A program made the translations under genes and the position numbers. Positions 6,646 to 16,000 of a DNA stretch of 64,000 bases are shown here, one piece after another. The stretch is from a virus. Under the pieces are notes generated by a model. That model had not been told where the DNA came from, ran no database searches, and saw nothing but the letters and a program-made list of their open reading frames with translations. Positions within the stretch are counted from its first letter, which is position 1. Every line of letters starts with the position of its first letter. The stretch spans positions 1-64,000 of IMG/VR virus record IMGVR_UViG_3300021425_000027, one strand, 5' to 3'.

Positions 6646-8055
6646 ATGCTATTAGATATCACACAAGAAGATCGCACTCTATGGGTTTCTTATTTTAATC
6701 TAGAAGGTAAAACTAGGTTTAAGACATATGACCTCACTGCCGATGATATGTTTAACTGGGAGGTTTGCGATGAAGGGGATACTAAAGCAGATCCTAAGAT
6801 GAAAAACTGGGATGGCCGACCGGTAAAGAAAGTTAAGTCTAGGTGGTTAAATAAGTATAGAATTATTGAGTACATGGATAACTTATCTAAGTCTGATAGG
6901 GAATTCATCTTTGGTTATCATTTTCCAAGAACATATTTTATTGATATTGAGGTTGAGGTAACTGATTCATTTCCTGAACCAAGTAAAGCACCAAATCCTA
7001 TAACTACAATATGTATTGTTACGCCTGAAAAACAGTGTATTGTTTTGGCAACTAAAGATTTAGATAATCAAACTCAATCAAAGATTCAGAATCAAATAGA
7101 TGAACATTTTAAAGATATTGATGATGACTTTTCATTCACCTTTAAGTGTTTTAAAACCGAATATGATATGATGTCTACATTTATGATGTCATTCGTTCAA
7201 AAATTTCCAATGATGACAGGTTGGAATTATGTAAAATTTGATTGGCAATACATTATTAACCGATGTAAAAAGTTAGGAATTGACATAGGATCTGCTTCAC
7301 CTTTAGGTAGAACTTTTGGCAGAGATGAATTCCCTTGTCATGTAGGAGTAATGGATTATTTAGATATTTATGCAAAATGGGATAGGACTGTAGATATTAA
7401 AGAAGACTTTAAGCTTGATACAGTAGGTGAAGCTGTTGTAGGAATTAAGAAAGTTAAGTATGAAGGTACTATTCAAGATATGTATGAAAAGGACTATCCT
7501 AAGTACGTGTTTTATAATGTAATTGATACTGCATTAGTTTATCTTATTCATCAGAAAATTAAGACTATGGATATTGCATTAACTATTGCACATATGACTC
7601 AGATTAGTATATTTAAAGCAGCATCACCTGTTGCAATTACCGAAGCTTTACTTGCAAGAGAATTTTTAACAAGAGATCTTGTAATGGCAAAAGACCCAAA
7701 GGCACCTCCAACAAAACGAGAACAGTTTGAAGGAGCCTTCGTAAAGGAACCTATTACTGGTATGCATAACGCAGTTGCTGCATTTGATTTTGCATCTCTT
7801 TATCCTTCAATTATGAGACAATTAAATGTTTCACCAGAAAGCTTTAAGAAAAAAGTATCACCTGAAAAAAGAGAAGCAGAAAAAGGAATTAATAATATTG
7901 TATCTGTTACCGGTGCTGTATATGACACAGAAAGGTCGATTCTAAAGGATGTTCTTAGCAGACTGTACTCACAAAGAAGAGAGTATAAGAAAAAGTCTTT
8001 TGAACTTCAACAAAAAGCATATGAAATGGAGAAGAGTCTAAAAGGATCTGAATAA
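6646..8055 (+). CDS. gp43A: DNA polymerase family B, N-terminal half (split gp43)
   Basis: 469 residues. The N-terminal domain and 3'-5' exonuclease come first, with FIDIEVEV near residue 98 as the Exo I DxE motif and NYVKFDWQYI as Exo II. Palm motif A, DFASLYPSIMRQ, is near residue 382. The protein then enters the fingers (YSQRREYKKKSFELQQKAYEM) and stops at 8055. Motifs B and C are absent here and lie at 24917-26035. T4 gp43 is one chain of about 900 residues; 469 plus 372 is close to that. Nothing at the end resembles an intein. The two halves presumably associate. Confidence 0.92.
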   Translation: MLLDITQEDRTLWVSYFNLEGKTRFKTYDLTADDMFNWEVCDEGDTKADPKMKNWDGRPVKKVKSRWLNKYRIIEYMDNLSKSDREFIFGYHFPRTYFIDIEVEVTDSFPEPSKAPNPITTICIVTPEKQCIVLATKDLDNQTQSKIQNQIDEHFKDIDDDFSFTFKCFKTEYDMMSTFMMSFVQKFPMMTGWNYVKFDWQYIINRCKKLGIDIGSASPLGRTFGRDEFPCHVGVMDYLDIYAKWDRTVDIKEDFKLDTVGEAVVGIKKVKYEGTIQDMYEKDYPKYVFYNVIDTALVYLIHQKIKTMDIALTIAHMTQISIFKAASPVAITEALLAREFLTRDLVMAKDPKAPPTKREQFEGAFVKEPITGMHNAVAAFDFASLYPSIMRQLNVSPESFKKKVSPEKREAEKGINNIVSVTGAVYDTERSILKDVLSRLYSQRREYKKKSFELQQKAYEMEKSLKGSE

Positions 8056-8125
8056 ATAAAAAACAATCAATTAAAGTAAATGTGCAGCTTAGGTTGCATA
8101 TTTAGTCAATAAAACAAAAACATAA

Positions 8126-9121
8126 ATGAGCAAATTATTCACAGAACGCATTCACTACAAGCCTTTTGAATATCCAGAATATTATTTGGATGGTTGGCTA
8201 CCACAAGCACAAGCTTTTTGGTTACATACTGAAATTTCAATGCAAAGTGATGTTAAAGATTGGAATGAAAATCTAAACCCATCTGAAAAGAATTTGGTAG
8301 GTAATATACTTTTAGGCTTTGCGCAAACTGAATGTGCAGTATCTGATTATTGGACAGGAATGGTAACCCGATGGTTTCCTAAGCATGAAATTCGCCAAAT
8401 GGCTATGATGTTTGGGTCTCAAGAAACTATCCACGCTGTTGCATATTCTTATCTTAACGAAACATTAGGGCTTGAAGACTTTGAGGGTTTTTTGCATGAG
8501 CCTTCAACTGCGGATAGATTTGAATTCTTAATGCAAACTACTGCAGACTATACACACGAAGACTTATCAAAAGATCCAACCGCACGAAAGGAAGTTGCCA
8601 GATCTTTGGCTATATTTTCTGCTTTTGCTGAAGGTGTAGCATTATACTCTTCTTTTGCTGTTCTTTATTCTTTTCAAATGAGAAACTTATTAAAAGGTAT
8701 TGGGCAGCAAATGAAATGGTCAGTTAGAGATGAATCTCTTCACTCTAAAATGGGCTGTAGGTTATTTAATCATATGTGTGATGAATACCCAGATCTTAAA
8801 GATTCTGTAAAGAATGAAGTCGAAGAAGCTGCTACTTTAATGGTTGAAATGGAACATAAATATATTGATAAAATATTTGAAAGTGGTAATTTGGAAAATT
8901 TGAAAAAGGAAGATCTTAAAGAATTTATTAAGAAGCGTGCTAATGAAAAATTACAAGAATTAGGATATTCCTCTATTTTTGATTATAATGAAGAGTCTGC
9001 GAGCAATCTCGATTGGTTCTATCACTTAACTGGTGGTCATACACATACTGACTTTTTTGCAATTAGACCTACTGATTATGCAAAAGCAGGAGAAGGTGAT
9101 GACTGGGATGATATTTGGTAA
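8126..9121 (+). CDS. nrdB: Ribonucleotide reductase class I small subunit
   Basis: 331 residues, the R2 protein that houses the di-iron site and tyrosyl radical. Recognisable ligands are Glu69 (at the place of E. coli Asp84), Glu100 and His103 in QETIH, Glu169 in AEGVAL, and Glu203 and His206 in RDESLH. Tyr107 sits at the radical tyrosine position, four residues after His103. The C-terminus (DDWDDIW) is the expected acidic tail for docking to the large subunit. The partner nrdA follows after one inserted gene. The 70 bases upstream contain only a weak hairpin. Confidence 0.95.
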   Translation: MSKLFTERIHYKPFEYPEYYLDGWLPQAQAFWLHTEISMQSDVKDWNENLNPSEKNLVGNILLGFAQTECAVSDYWTGMVTRWFPKHEIRQMAMMFGSQETIHAVAYSYLNETLGLEDFEGFLHEPSTADRFEFLMQTTADYTHEDLSKDPTARKEVARSLAIFSAFAEGVALYSSFAVLYSFQMRNLLKGIGQQMKWSVRDESLHSKMGCRLFNHMCDEYPDLKDSVKNEVEEAATLMVEMEHKYIDKIFESGNLENLKKEDLKEFIKKRANEKLQELGYSSIFDYNEESASNLDWFYHLTGGHTHTDFFAIRPTDYAKAGEGDDWDDIW

Positions 9122-9131
9122 AGATTATTAA

Positions 9132-9800
9132 ATGAATAGGTTTTTAGAAATAGGAAATAAATACAAGACAGATAAAGTTTCTCTTCATAATTATCATGAA
9201 ATATATCCTCGGTATATTGAAAAATATTATAATTTAGAAGGAGGGATAATAGAGGTTGGGCTTTTAGGAGGTTCATCTCTTAAACTATGGTTAGAACTTT
9301 TTCCAAACATGCATATTTATGGATTGGATATTAATCCTAGCGAAAGTATAAAAAAACATGAAAGGTATACTATTATAAAAGCCGATCAAAGCTTACAATC
9401 AGATTTAGATAATTCACTTAATAAAATAGAAGAACCTATTTGGTTTATTAATGATGACGGGTCTCATATTCCTGAACATCAACTATTGACGTTCAATACT
9501 CTATTTCCAAAATTAGAAAATGGAGGAGTTTATATTATTGAAGACATTGAAACATCTTATTGGACAAAGGATGGTTTATATGGGTATGATACAAGATATG
9601 GTTTAGGTCACCCAAAAAGTATAATTGAAATATTTAAAAAATCGATTGATGGTATTAATCATAGGTATTTATTAAATCCTGATTTTGGAGTTGTAAAACA
9701 CCAAAAACAATTTCATAGTATTACATTTGCACAAAATTGTATAATAATTGTAAAACAGGCTGAAAATAATAAGCCTTATGCATATAAATCACGTTTATAA
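9132..9800 (+). CDS. SAM-dependent methyltransferase-like protein inserted between nrdB and nrdA
   Basis: 222 residues. The N-terminus (NKYKTDKVSLHNYHEIYPRY) resembles the entry motif of MycE-like and related sugar O-methyltransferases. A Rossmann-type motif I (IIEVGLLGGSSLKLW) and a following acidic strand (IYGLDINPS) bind SAM in that family. DDGSH and IIEDIETSYW provide candidate catalytic acids. Its base composition is more A/T-rich than the flanking nrd genes, which suggests it is a later insertion in the nrdB-nrdA unit. The target is unknown; sugars or glycans are likely given the downstream island. Confidence 0.7.
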   Translation: MNRFLEIGNKYKTDKVSLHNYHEIYPRYIEKYYNLEGGIIEVGLLGGSSLKLWLELFPNMHIYGLDINPSESIKKHERYTIIKADQSLQSDLDNSLNKIEEPIWFINDDGSHIPEHQLLTFNTLFPKLENGGVYIIEDIETSYWTKDGLYGYDTRYGLGHPKSIIEIFKKSIDGINHRYLLNPDFGVVKHQKQFHSITFAQNCIIIVKQAENNKPYAYKSRL

Positions 9801-9813
9801 ACTAAAACATAAA

Positions 9814-11589
9814 ATGACAGCAAACCAAATAGAAAAAGAATTAGGTTGGGAACGCGGTGTTGATTATCCAGAATGGGGTCATACTGATGTTTATCTCAAT
9901 ACAATATCAAAAGGGTATTGTTTACCTGGAGAAACACCAAGAGATGCTTATTGGAGAGTATCTACTACAGTAGCAAATAGACTTAGAAAACCAGAAATGG
10001 CTGATAAGTTTTTTAATTATATTTGGAAAGGGTGGCTTAATTTAGCATCACCTGTGCTAAGTAATACCGGTACTGAGAGAGGTTTGCCTATAAGTTGCTT
10101 TGGTATAGATGTTGCTGATTCGATTAATGATATTGGTAGTAAGAACCTAGAATTAATGATGTTAGCTAAACATGGTGGTGGTGTTGGTATTTGTCATAAT
10201 CAAATTCGACCTGCTGGTGCAAACATAACAGATAATGGAACTAGTGACGGCGTAGTACCTTTCATAAAAATTAATGATTCAACTATACTTGCAACAAACC
10301 AAGGTGCAGTTAGGCGAGGTGCTGCCAGTACAAACTTAAACATTGAGCACAATGACTTTTGGGAATGGTTAGAAATCAGAGAACCTAAAGGTGACATTAA
10401 TCGTCAATGTCTAAATATGAATCAATGCGTTGTTATATCTGATAAATTTATGCGGAGAGTCATGGAAGGTGATGATGATGCTAGAAAAAGATATTCTGCA
10501 GTTCAGAGAAAAAGAAGACAGACTGGCCAGCCTTATATTATGTATAGAGGTAATGTTAATAAACAAAATCCTGATGCATACAAGAAGAACGGCCTAAAGG
10601 TGTTTATGACTAATATCTGTTCTGAGATTACATTACATAGTGATGAAAATCATTCATTCGTTTGTTGCTTAAGTTCTCTTAATCTCTCTAAGTACGATGA
10701 GTGGAAAAATACTAATCTTATATACGATTCAACATGGTTTTTAGATGGCGTGCTTGAAGAATTTATACAAAAATCAAAAAATAGAAAAGGGTTTGAGAAT
10801 TCTATTAGAACTGCAGAAAAAGGTAGAGCATTAGGCCTAGGCGTTTTAGGATGGCATACTTACTTACAACAGCGAGGAATCGCATTTGAAGGTTTAGAAG
10901 CCCAGTATGAAACTAGAAATATCTTTTCACAAATTAAAATTGAAAGTGAAAGAGCAAGCCGTGATTTAGCAGAAGCATACGGGGAGCCTTTATGGTGTAA
11001 AGATACTGGGTTTAGGAATACTCACTTAAGAGCAGTTGCACCTACAGTATCTAATTCTAAATTAGCAGGAGGGATATCTGCAGGTATTGAACCTGTACCT
11101 GCAAACATTTGGACTGATCAATCGGCTAAAGGTACATTTATTAGAAAGAACAAAGTACTAGAAGGTTACCTTGATAAGATTGGTCATAACAATAAAAAGG
11201 TATGGGATAAGATTATGGCAGATGGAGGATCTGTACAAGGTCTTAAATTCTTAGATGAATGGTGTTTCAGTAGAGGTATTTTAATTAAATGTAAAGATAA
11301 TGGCATAGATGAAATTGCCGTTCCATTTAAAGATGTATTTAAAACATTTAAAGAAATTAACCAATTAGATTTAGTAAGACAAGCTGGTATTAGACAACAA
11401 TATATTGATCAGGGTGTATCTTTAAATCTTGCATTTCCTAAAGAAGCATCTCCTAAGTGGATTAATCAGATTCATCTAGAGGCATGGAAACAAGGTATTA
11501 AAACTCTTTACTACATGAGAACTGAATCTGTGTTAAGAGGTGACATTGCCCAAAAGGCAATGGAAGACTGTATTAGTTGCGATGGATAA
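9814..11589 (+). CDS. nrdA: Ribonucleotide reductase class I large subunit
   Basis: 591 residues from ATG 9814; an open stretch back to 9778 overlaps the upstream gene and is less likely. Active-site features are present: Cys95 in PISCFG, Asn267/Cys269/Glu271 in TNICSEIT, Cys284/285, the radical-path Tyr566/Tyr567 in LYYMRTES, and a C-terminal CISC pair for re-reduction. The usual R1 is about 750 residues. Here the N-terminal ATP-cone allosteric domain is absent, so dATP inhibition is probably lost, a plausible advantage for a phage. It works with nrdB at 8126. Confidence 0.95.
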   Translation: MTANQIEKELGWERGVDYPEWGHTDVYLNTISKGYCLPGETPRDAYWRVSTTVANRLRKPEMADKFFNYIWKGWLNLASPVLSNTGTERGLPISCFGIDVADSINDIGSKNLELMMLAKHGGGVGICHNQIRPAGANITDNGTSDGVVPFIKINDSTILATNQGAVRRGAASTNLNIEHNDFWEWLEIREPKGDINRQCLNMNQCVVISDKFMRRVMEGDDDARKRYSAVQRKRRQTGQPYIMYRGNVNKQNPDAYKKNGLKVFMTNICSEITLHSDENHSFVCCLSSLNLSKYDEWKNTNLIYDSTWFLDGVLEEFIQKSKNRKGFENSIRTAEKGRALGLGVLGWHTYLQQRGIAFEGLEAQYETRNIFSQIKIESERASRDLAEAYGEPLWCKDTGFRNTHLRAVAPTVSNSKLAGGISAGIEPVPANIWTDQSAKGTFIRKNKVLEGYLDKIGHNNKKVWDKIMADGGSVQGLKFLDEWCFSRGILIKCKDNGIDEIAVPFKDVFKTFKEINQLDLVRQAGIRQQYIDQGVSLNLAFPKEASPKWINQIHLEAWKQGIKTLYYMRTESVLRGDIAQKAMEDCISCDG

Positions 11590-11641
11590 TGTTTCTTTAA
11601 TGAAACAAAGGTAATATTTTATGTATAATTAATAATACATT

Positions 11642-12388
11642 ATGAGAGACTATACTTACATACTTGGTCCTTGTAGTATTGAAAACGAGGATAACTTTTT
11701 AGAAGTAGCCAAAGCATTAAATGCATCTATGGGAGATAAGAACTGGTATCTAAAAGGATCTTTTGATAAGGCAAACAGAACTTCTATACATTCTGATAGA
11801 GGTCCTGGTTTAGAAGAAGGTATGGAAATCATGAGAATCGTTAAGCATTATTATCCTAATATTAAAATCGTAACAGATATTCATGAACCTAGTCAGGCAC
11901 TACCTTTATCAGAAGTAGTGGATGTTATTCAAATTCCTGCCTTCTTATGTAGACAAACTGATCTTTTAGTTGAATGTGCAAAAAACTTTAATGTTATTAA
12001 TATTAAAAAGGGTCAATGGTTATCCGCTGAAGCAATGGAACATGCGGTTACTAAAATAAAAGAAGTGGATCCTAATTGCGAAGTATGGGTAACTGAAAGA
12101 GGGTCTCAATTTGGCTACGATAGATTAATTGTAGATTTTAGAGGTGTAGATGTAATGAAAGAATTTGCAGATAAAGTTATTTTAGACTGTACCCATTCAA
12201 CACAAATGGCAGGAGATGGTATAACCGGAGGAAGTCGTAAGTTAGCAAAACAATATGCTAAGGTTGCTAAGATTTTTGAATATGATGGGGTATTTATTGA
12301 AACTCACCCAGATCCTGATAATGCTATTTCAGACTCTGGTAGCCAAGTAGAATTAGATTGGTTAGTAGCTCAAATAAATAATATATGA
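11642..12388 (+). CDS. kdsA: 3-deoxy-D-manno-octulosonate 8-phosphate synthase
   Basis: 248 residues, slightly shorter than bacterial KdsA (about 280). Signature segments are GPCSIE at the N-terminus, LKGSFDKANRTS followed by GPGLEEG, FLCRQTDLL, NIKKGQW and THSTQ. The family condenses phosphoenolpyruvate with arabinose 5-phosphate to make Kdo-8-phosphate, the first committed Kdo step for lipopolysaccharide inner core. That points to a Gram-negative host. It overlaps the next gene by four bases and so opens the sugar operon. No obvious KdsB or KdsC partner is seen in this window. Confidence 0.92.
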   Translation: MRDYTYILGPCSIENEDNFLEVAKALNASMGDKNWYLKGSFDKANRTSIHSDRGPGLEEGMEIMRIVKHYYPNIKIVTDIHEPSQALPLSEVVDVIQIPAFLCRQTDLLVECAKNFNVINIKKGQWLSAEAMEHAVTKIKEVDPNCEVWVTERGSQFGYDRLIVDFRGVDVMKEFADKVILDCTHSTQMAGDGITGGSRKLAKQYAKVAKIFEYDGVFIETHPDPDNAISDSGSQVELDWLVAQINNI

Positions 12389-13446
12389 ATCTAGACTACA
12401 ATAAATTACTTAATCGTAATCCTATTTCTACCGATCTTAATTCGATTAAAGAATACATAAAAGGTAAAAGAATTTTAGTTACTGGTGGTGCCGGTTCAAT
12501 CGGGAGTGAAATTGTACGTCAGCTTGTAAAATTTGGTGCATCTACCGTTACTGTTTATGATAATGCAGAAGCTTCAATGTTTCACTTGGAGCAGGAAATC
12601 AGCAGATTATTTCCCAACTCTCATATTAAATATGTAATAGGAGATGTAAGAGATAAGTATAGGTTAGAAGAAGTTTTTGATTCTTTTAAACCAAATATTG
12701 TTTTTCATGCAGCTGCTTATAAACATGTTCCTATGATGGAAGCAAATCCTATTGAAGCAATTAAAACTAATGTATTAGGTACTATGAATGTTTCTAATAC
12801 AGCTTATATGAATGAAGTTGAAAAGTTTGTAATGGTATCAACCGATAAAGCAGTTAATCCTACAAATGTAATGGGTGCAACTAAAAGAATAGCAGAATTA
12901 TATACTCAGTTCTTAGAAACAAAATCTGCAACTAAATTTATTGTTACAAGATTTGGAAATGTATTAGGATCTGAAGGTTCAGTAATTCCAACATTTATAA
13001 AACAAATTGAAAGAGGAGGGCCTATAAGTGTTACCCACAAAGAGGTAATTAGATACTTTATGACTATACCCGAAGCATGCCAATTAGTATTACAAGCAGG
13101 TGTATTAGGTAAAGGTGGAGAGGTATTTCTTTTTGATATGGGAGAACCTGTTAGTATTACTGATTTGGCTAAAAAATTAATAAAGCATTTTAATAGTGAT
13201 GCTAAAATTAAATACATAGGATTAAGACCAGGTGAAAAATTATATGAAGAGCTATTATGTAATGGTGAAAATATGATACCTACAGAAGATCATAATATTA
13301 TGAAGTTAAATCATGAAGATTATGATTTTAAAACTTTAATACCTAAAATAGAAAAATTATCTAAAATAAGGTCAAATGATTTCTATAAGATACTTTTATT
13401 AATGAAAAGTATTGTTCCGGAATTTAAAAGAGAAAGTAATGATTAA
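12385..13446 (+). CDS. NDP-sugar 4,6-dehydratase (PglF/PseB/CapE-like)
   Basis: 353 residues, an extended short-chain dehydrogenase. The NAD-binding motif is ILVTGGAGSIGSE near residue 30, followed by VFHAAAYKHVPMMEANP and VSTDKAVNPTNVMGATKR, the signature of UDP-GlcNAc 4,6-dehydratases in which Met-x-x-x-Lys replaces Tyr-x-x-x-Lys. It would turn UDP-GlcNAc into a 4-keto-6-deoxy sugar. The acetyltransferase and aminotransferase that follow are what is needed to continue to UDP-diacetylbacillosamine. A PseB-type C5-inverting version cannot be excluded by eye. Confidence 0.88.
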   Translation: MNLDYNKLLNRNPISTDLNSIKEYIKGKRILVTGGAGSIGSEIVRQLVKFGASTVTVYDNAEASMFHLEQEISRLFPNSHIKYVIGDVRDKYRLEEVFDSFKPNIVFHAAAYKHVPMMEANPIEAIKTNVLGTMNVSNTAYMNEVEKFVMVSTDKAVNPTNVMGATKRIAELYTQFLETKSATKFIVTRFGNVLGSEGSVIPTFIKQIERGGPISVTHKEVIRYFMTIPEACQLVLQAGVLGKGGEVFLFDMGEPVSITDLAKKLIKHFNSDAKIKYIGLRPGEKLYEELLCNGENMIPTEDHNIMKLNHEDYDFKTLIPKIEKLSKIRSNDFYKILLLMKSIVPEFKRESND

Positions 13447-13987
13447 CATTTATGGTAAAGGTGGTCATGCTAAAGTAGTTGCATCAGCATTAATTAGCAC
13501 TATTGATTATGGTATTAAATTTTTTAATGATGATGATTATGATCCTAATCGCTTAGGTACTTGGTTAATAGCTATTGGTAATAATTATGATAGGAAAAGA
13601 ATCGCAAATAAATTAGCAGGTCATGAATTCGGAATTATAATAGCAGACAATGCAAATTGTGATTTAAATATTAATCCAGGTGAAGGAACACAAATATTAC
13701 AAAGTGCCACAGTACAAGTAGGAACTAAAATAGGTAAGCATTGTATAATTAATACAGCTGCTTCTATTGATCATGATTGTATTTTATCTGATTTTAGTTT
13801 TATAGGTCCTAATGTAACTTTATGCGGAGGTGTTGAAATTGGAGAATGTAGCTTTATTGGTGCAGGATCGGTAATTTTACCTTACATAAAAATTGGAAAA
13901 AATTGTATGATAGGCGCAGGATCAGTAGTAACAAAAGATATACCTAATAATACAACTGCATACGGAAATCCCGCCAAAATAAAATAA
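13439..13987 (+). CDS. Sugar N-acetyltransferase (PglD/NeuD family)
   Basis: 182 residues from ATG 13439, which overlaps the dehydratase stop by 8 bases. The N-terminus MINIYGKGGHAKVV is the nucleotide-sugar binding Rossmann-like strand typical of PglD/NeuD. The C-terminal two thirds is a left-handed beta-helix of hexapeptide repeats (for example IGKHCIINTAASIDHDC, IGECSFIGAGSV, IGKNCMIGAGSVVT) ending YGNPAK. His in SIDHDC is the catalytic base in the family. It would acetylate the 4-amino group made by the next gene product using acetyl-CoA. Confidence 0.88.
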   Translation: MINIYGKGGHAKVVASALISTIDYGIKFFNDDDYDPNRLGTWLIAIGNNYDRKRIANKLAGHEFGIIIADNANCDLNINPGEGTQILQSATVQVGTKIGKHCIINTAASIDHDCILSDFSFIGPNVTLCGGVEIGECSFIGAGSVILPYIKIGKNCMIGAGSVVTKDIPNNTTAYGNPAKIK

Positions 13988-13988
13988 C

Positions 13989-15113
13989 ATGAAAAAGATT
14001 TACTTATCACCGCCTCATATGTCAGGTAAGGAATTAGAATACATTAAAGAAGTATTTGATCAAAATTGGATAGCACCGGTAGGTCCTCATCTGAATAAAT
14101 TTGAAGACATGATAAAAGAATACACTGGAGCTAAACACGCTGTGGCAGTTACTTCAGGTACTGCAGGTATTCATTTAGCTTTAAGGTCATTAGGTGTTAG
14201 CGATGGAGATTTTGTTTTATGTTCATCTCTTACGTTTATTGGAACAGTAAATCCTATTATTTATTGTGGAGCAGAACCTATATTTATAGACTCTGAAGAA
14301 GGTACTTGGAACATGGACCCAGTATTATTAGAAACTGCAATTCTTAATTCAACTGCAATCGGTAAAAAACCTAAAGCAATTATACCTGTACATATTTTTG
14401 GCGTACCTTGTAACATGGAGGCAATTAAAAAATTATCTGATGAATATGACATACCTATTATTGAAGACGCCGCAGAGAGCCTGGGCTCTACAACAAATGA
14501 TAAACATACTGGAACCTTTGGCAATATTGGGGTTTATTCTTTTAATGGAAATAAATTACTTTCTACTTCAGGTGGTGGGGTAATAGTAACCGATAATAAA
14601 GAAAAGGCTGATAAGATGAGATTTTTATCAACTCAAGCAAAAGACCCAATGCCTTTTTATCATCATACTGAAATAGGATATAACTATAGAATGAGTAATG
14701 TTCTTGCTGCAATAGGCATAGGTCAAATGGAGGTAATTGAAGATCGTATTAATAGAACACGAGAAGTAAATGAAACCTACAGAAAGGAATTAGGAGATTA
14801 CTTTTATTCCTTCCAAGAAGAAGGGTCTTCTGACAGATCAAATTGCTGGTTAACTTGTGCACTTTTAAAACCTGAACATCGCCCAGAAGATCTTATTGAA
14901 CATTTAGCAAAAGATAATATTGAAGCAAGAAGACTTTGGAAGCCTATGCATCAACAACCAGTCTTAACACAGTACAGGAAATATATAAATGGAAACAGCG
15001 CTTTATTATTCTTACAAGGTATATGTTTGCCATCGGGGTCTGATTTAACTGATGATGATCTTAAAAGAATAATTAAGTCAATAAAAACATTTTTTGATAA
15101 TGATAAGCTTTGA
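13989..15113 (+). CDS. PLP-dependent sugar aminotransferase (DegT/DnrJ/EryC1, PglE-like)
   Basis: 374 residues, starting two bases after the acetyltransferase. Family marks are VTSGTAGIHLAL, PVHIFGVPCNM, IEDAAESLGS and the PLP lysine in FNGNKLLSTSGGG. NWIAPVGPHL near the N-terminus and NYRMSNVLAAIG are also characteristic. The enzyme transfers an amino group from glutamate to the 4-keto sugar made by the dehydratase. With its two upstream neighbours it completes a dehydratase, aminotransferase and acetyltransferase set for UDP-N,N'-diacetylbacillosamine or a close isomer. Confidence 0.9.
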   Translation: MKKIYLSPPHMSGKELEYIKEVFDQNWIAPVGPHLNKFEDMIKEYTGAKHAVAVTSGTAGIHLALRSLGVSDGDFVLCSSLTFIGTVNPIIYCGAEPIFIDSEEGTWNMDPVLLETAILNSTAIGKKPKAIIPVHIFGVPCNMEAIKKLSDEYDIPIIEDAAESLGSTTNDKHTGTFGNIGVYSFNGNKLLSTSGGGVIVTDNKEKADKMRFLSTQAKDPMPFYHHTEIGYNYRMSNVLAAIGIGQMEVIEDRINRTREVNETYRKELGDYFYSFQEEGSSDRSNCWLTCALLKPEHRPEDLIEHLAKDNIEARRLWKPMHQQPVLTQYRKYINGNSALLFLQGICLPSGSDLTDDDLKRIIKSIKTFFDNDKL

Positions 15114-15996
15114 TGAATATAACTTATTAGAATCATATATAGACTCTCCTAACTTTGAAATCTTATTAGAGAAGAATCTTACCAATGATATTGATAAAAA
15201 GATTAAGTTTGGAATAGTAATGCCTACTCATAAAATTTCTGATGGTGGTGCGCAGACCGGTAGACAAAAGTTTATGGATACTCCATCTTTACTTAGAGAC
15301 TCATTAGGATCAATTAAGAATCAGAAATATGATAACTATGTAGTTTACTTAGTAGGTGATAAGTATGATGGTGATGAAGAAATTAAGGCTGTGATGGATG
15401 AAGTAATTCCTAAAGGAAAACTTAAATATCATAACCTATCTACACCAGGAGAAAGAAACAAAGGTTTTACCAAACAGCAATTTAGATATACTGCAGGATG
15501 CGGTGCTATGAATAAAGGCCTTCAGATGGCAAAGAATGATGGATGCGATTACATTGTAAGAATTGACCATGATGATAAATGGAGCCCAGATCACTTGGAG
15601 CTTTTGGCAAAGGCATACACACAATATCCTGAATTGGCTTATGTATTTACAAGAAGCCGTAAAAAGGTAGATGCAACAAATAGTTCAAAAAAGTTTATGT
15701 ATCAACCGAGAGAAGAAAGACATACTACAACAATAGAGCCTAACAATTTAGGTTATACTCATGGTGATGTTAGTCATTCTGCGGTTTCATGGAGGCCAAG
15801 TATGTGCGGTGATTTAAGATATAGAGATGCTTCACAACAAGCAAACACTGCACCTAAAATACCTTTATCAAAAACAAATGCAGCTGATGTTGATATGTTT
15901 AATAGAATGATGAAAGCAATTAAAGATAAAGGTCATAAGTATATGTACATACCTAGATTAACTAGTTTCTATAGAAACAGAAAAGGTAAATTCTAA
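15100..15996 (+). CDS. Glycosyltransferase family 2-like protein
   Basis: 298 residues from ATG 15100 (TTG 15094 is an alternative). It overlaps the aminotransferase stop by 14 bases. The GT-A signature is IKFGIVMPTHK near the N-terminus, NKGLQMAKNDGCDYIVRIDHDDKWSPDHL with a DHDD metal-binding motif, and C-terminal ADVDMFNRMM. It probably transfers a sugar made by the upstream genes, but donor and acceptor are unknown. No membrane segment is visible, so it acts in the cytosol, for example on virion proteins before lysis. Confidence 0.8.
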   Translation: MISFDEYNLLESYIDSPNFEILLEKNLTNDIDKKIKFGIVMPTHKISDGGAQTGRQKFMDTPSLLRDSLGSIKNQKYDNYVVYLVGDKYDGDEEIKAVMDEVIPKGKLKYHNLSTPGERNKGFTKQQFRYTAGCGAMNKGLQMAKNDGCDYIVRIDHDDKWSPDHLELLAKAYTQYPELAYVFTRSRKKVDATNSSKKFMYQPREERHTTTIEPNNLGYTHGDVSHSAVSWRPSMCGDLRYRDASQQANTAPKIPLSKTNAADVDMFNRMMKAIKDKGHKYMYIPRLTSFYRNRKGKF

Positions 15997-16000
15997 TGAA

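Noticed and set aside
7990-8055. Split intein at the end of the N-terminal polymerase half
   Set aside because: The protein ends in ordinary fingers-domain helix sequence; no intein blocks follow, and the C-half starts with Met and polar linker, not an intein C-terminus.
11588-11606. GTTTC-loop-GAAAC hairpin as a terminator after nrdA
   Set aside because: Only 5 bp with no T-run; too weak to call.
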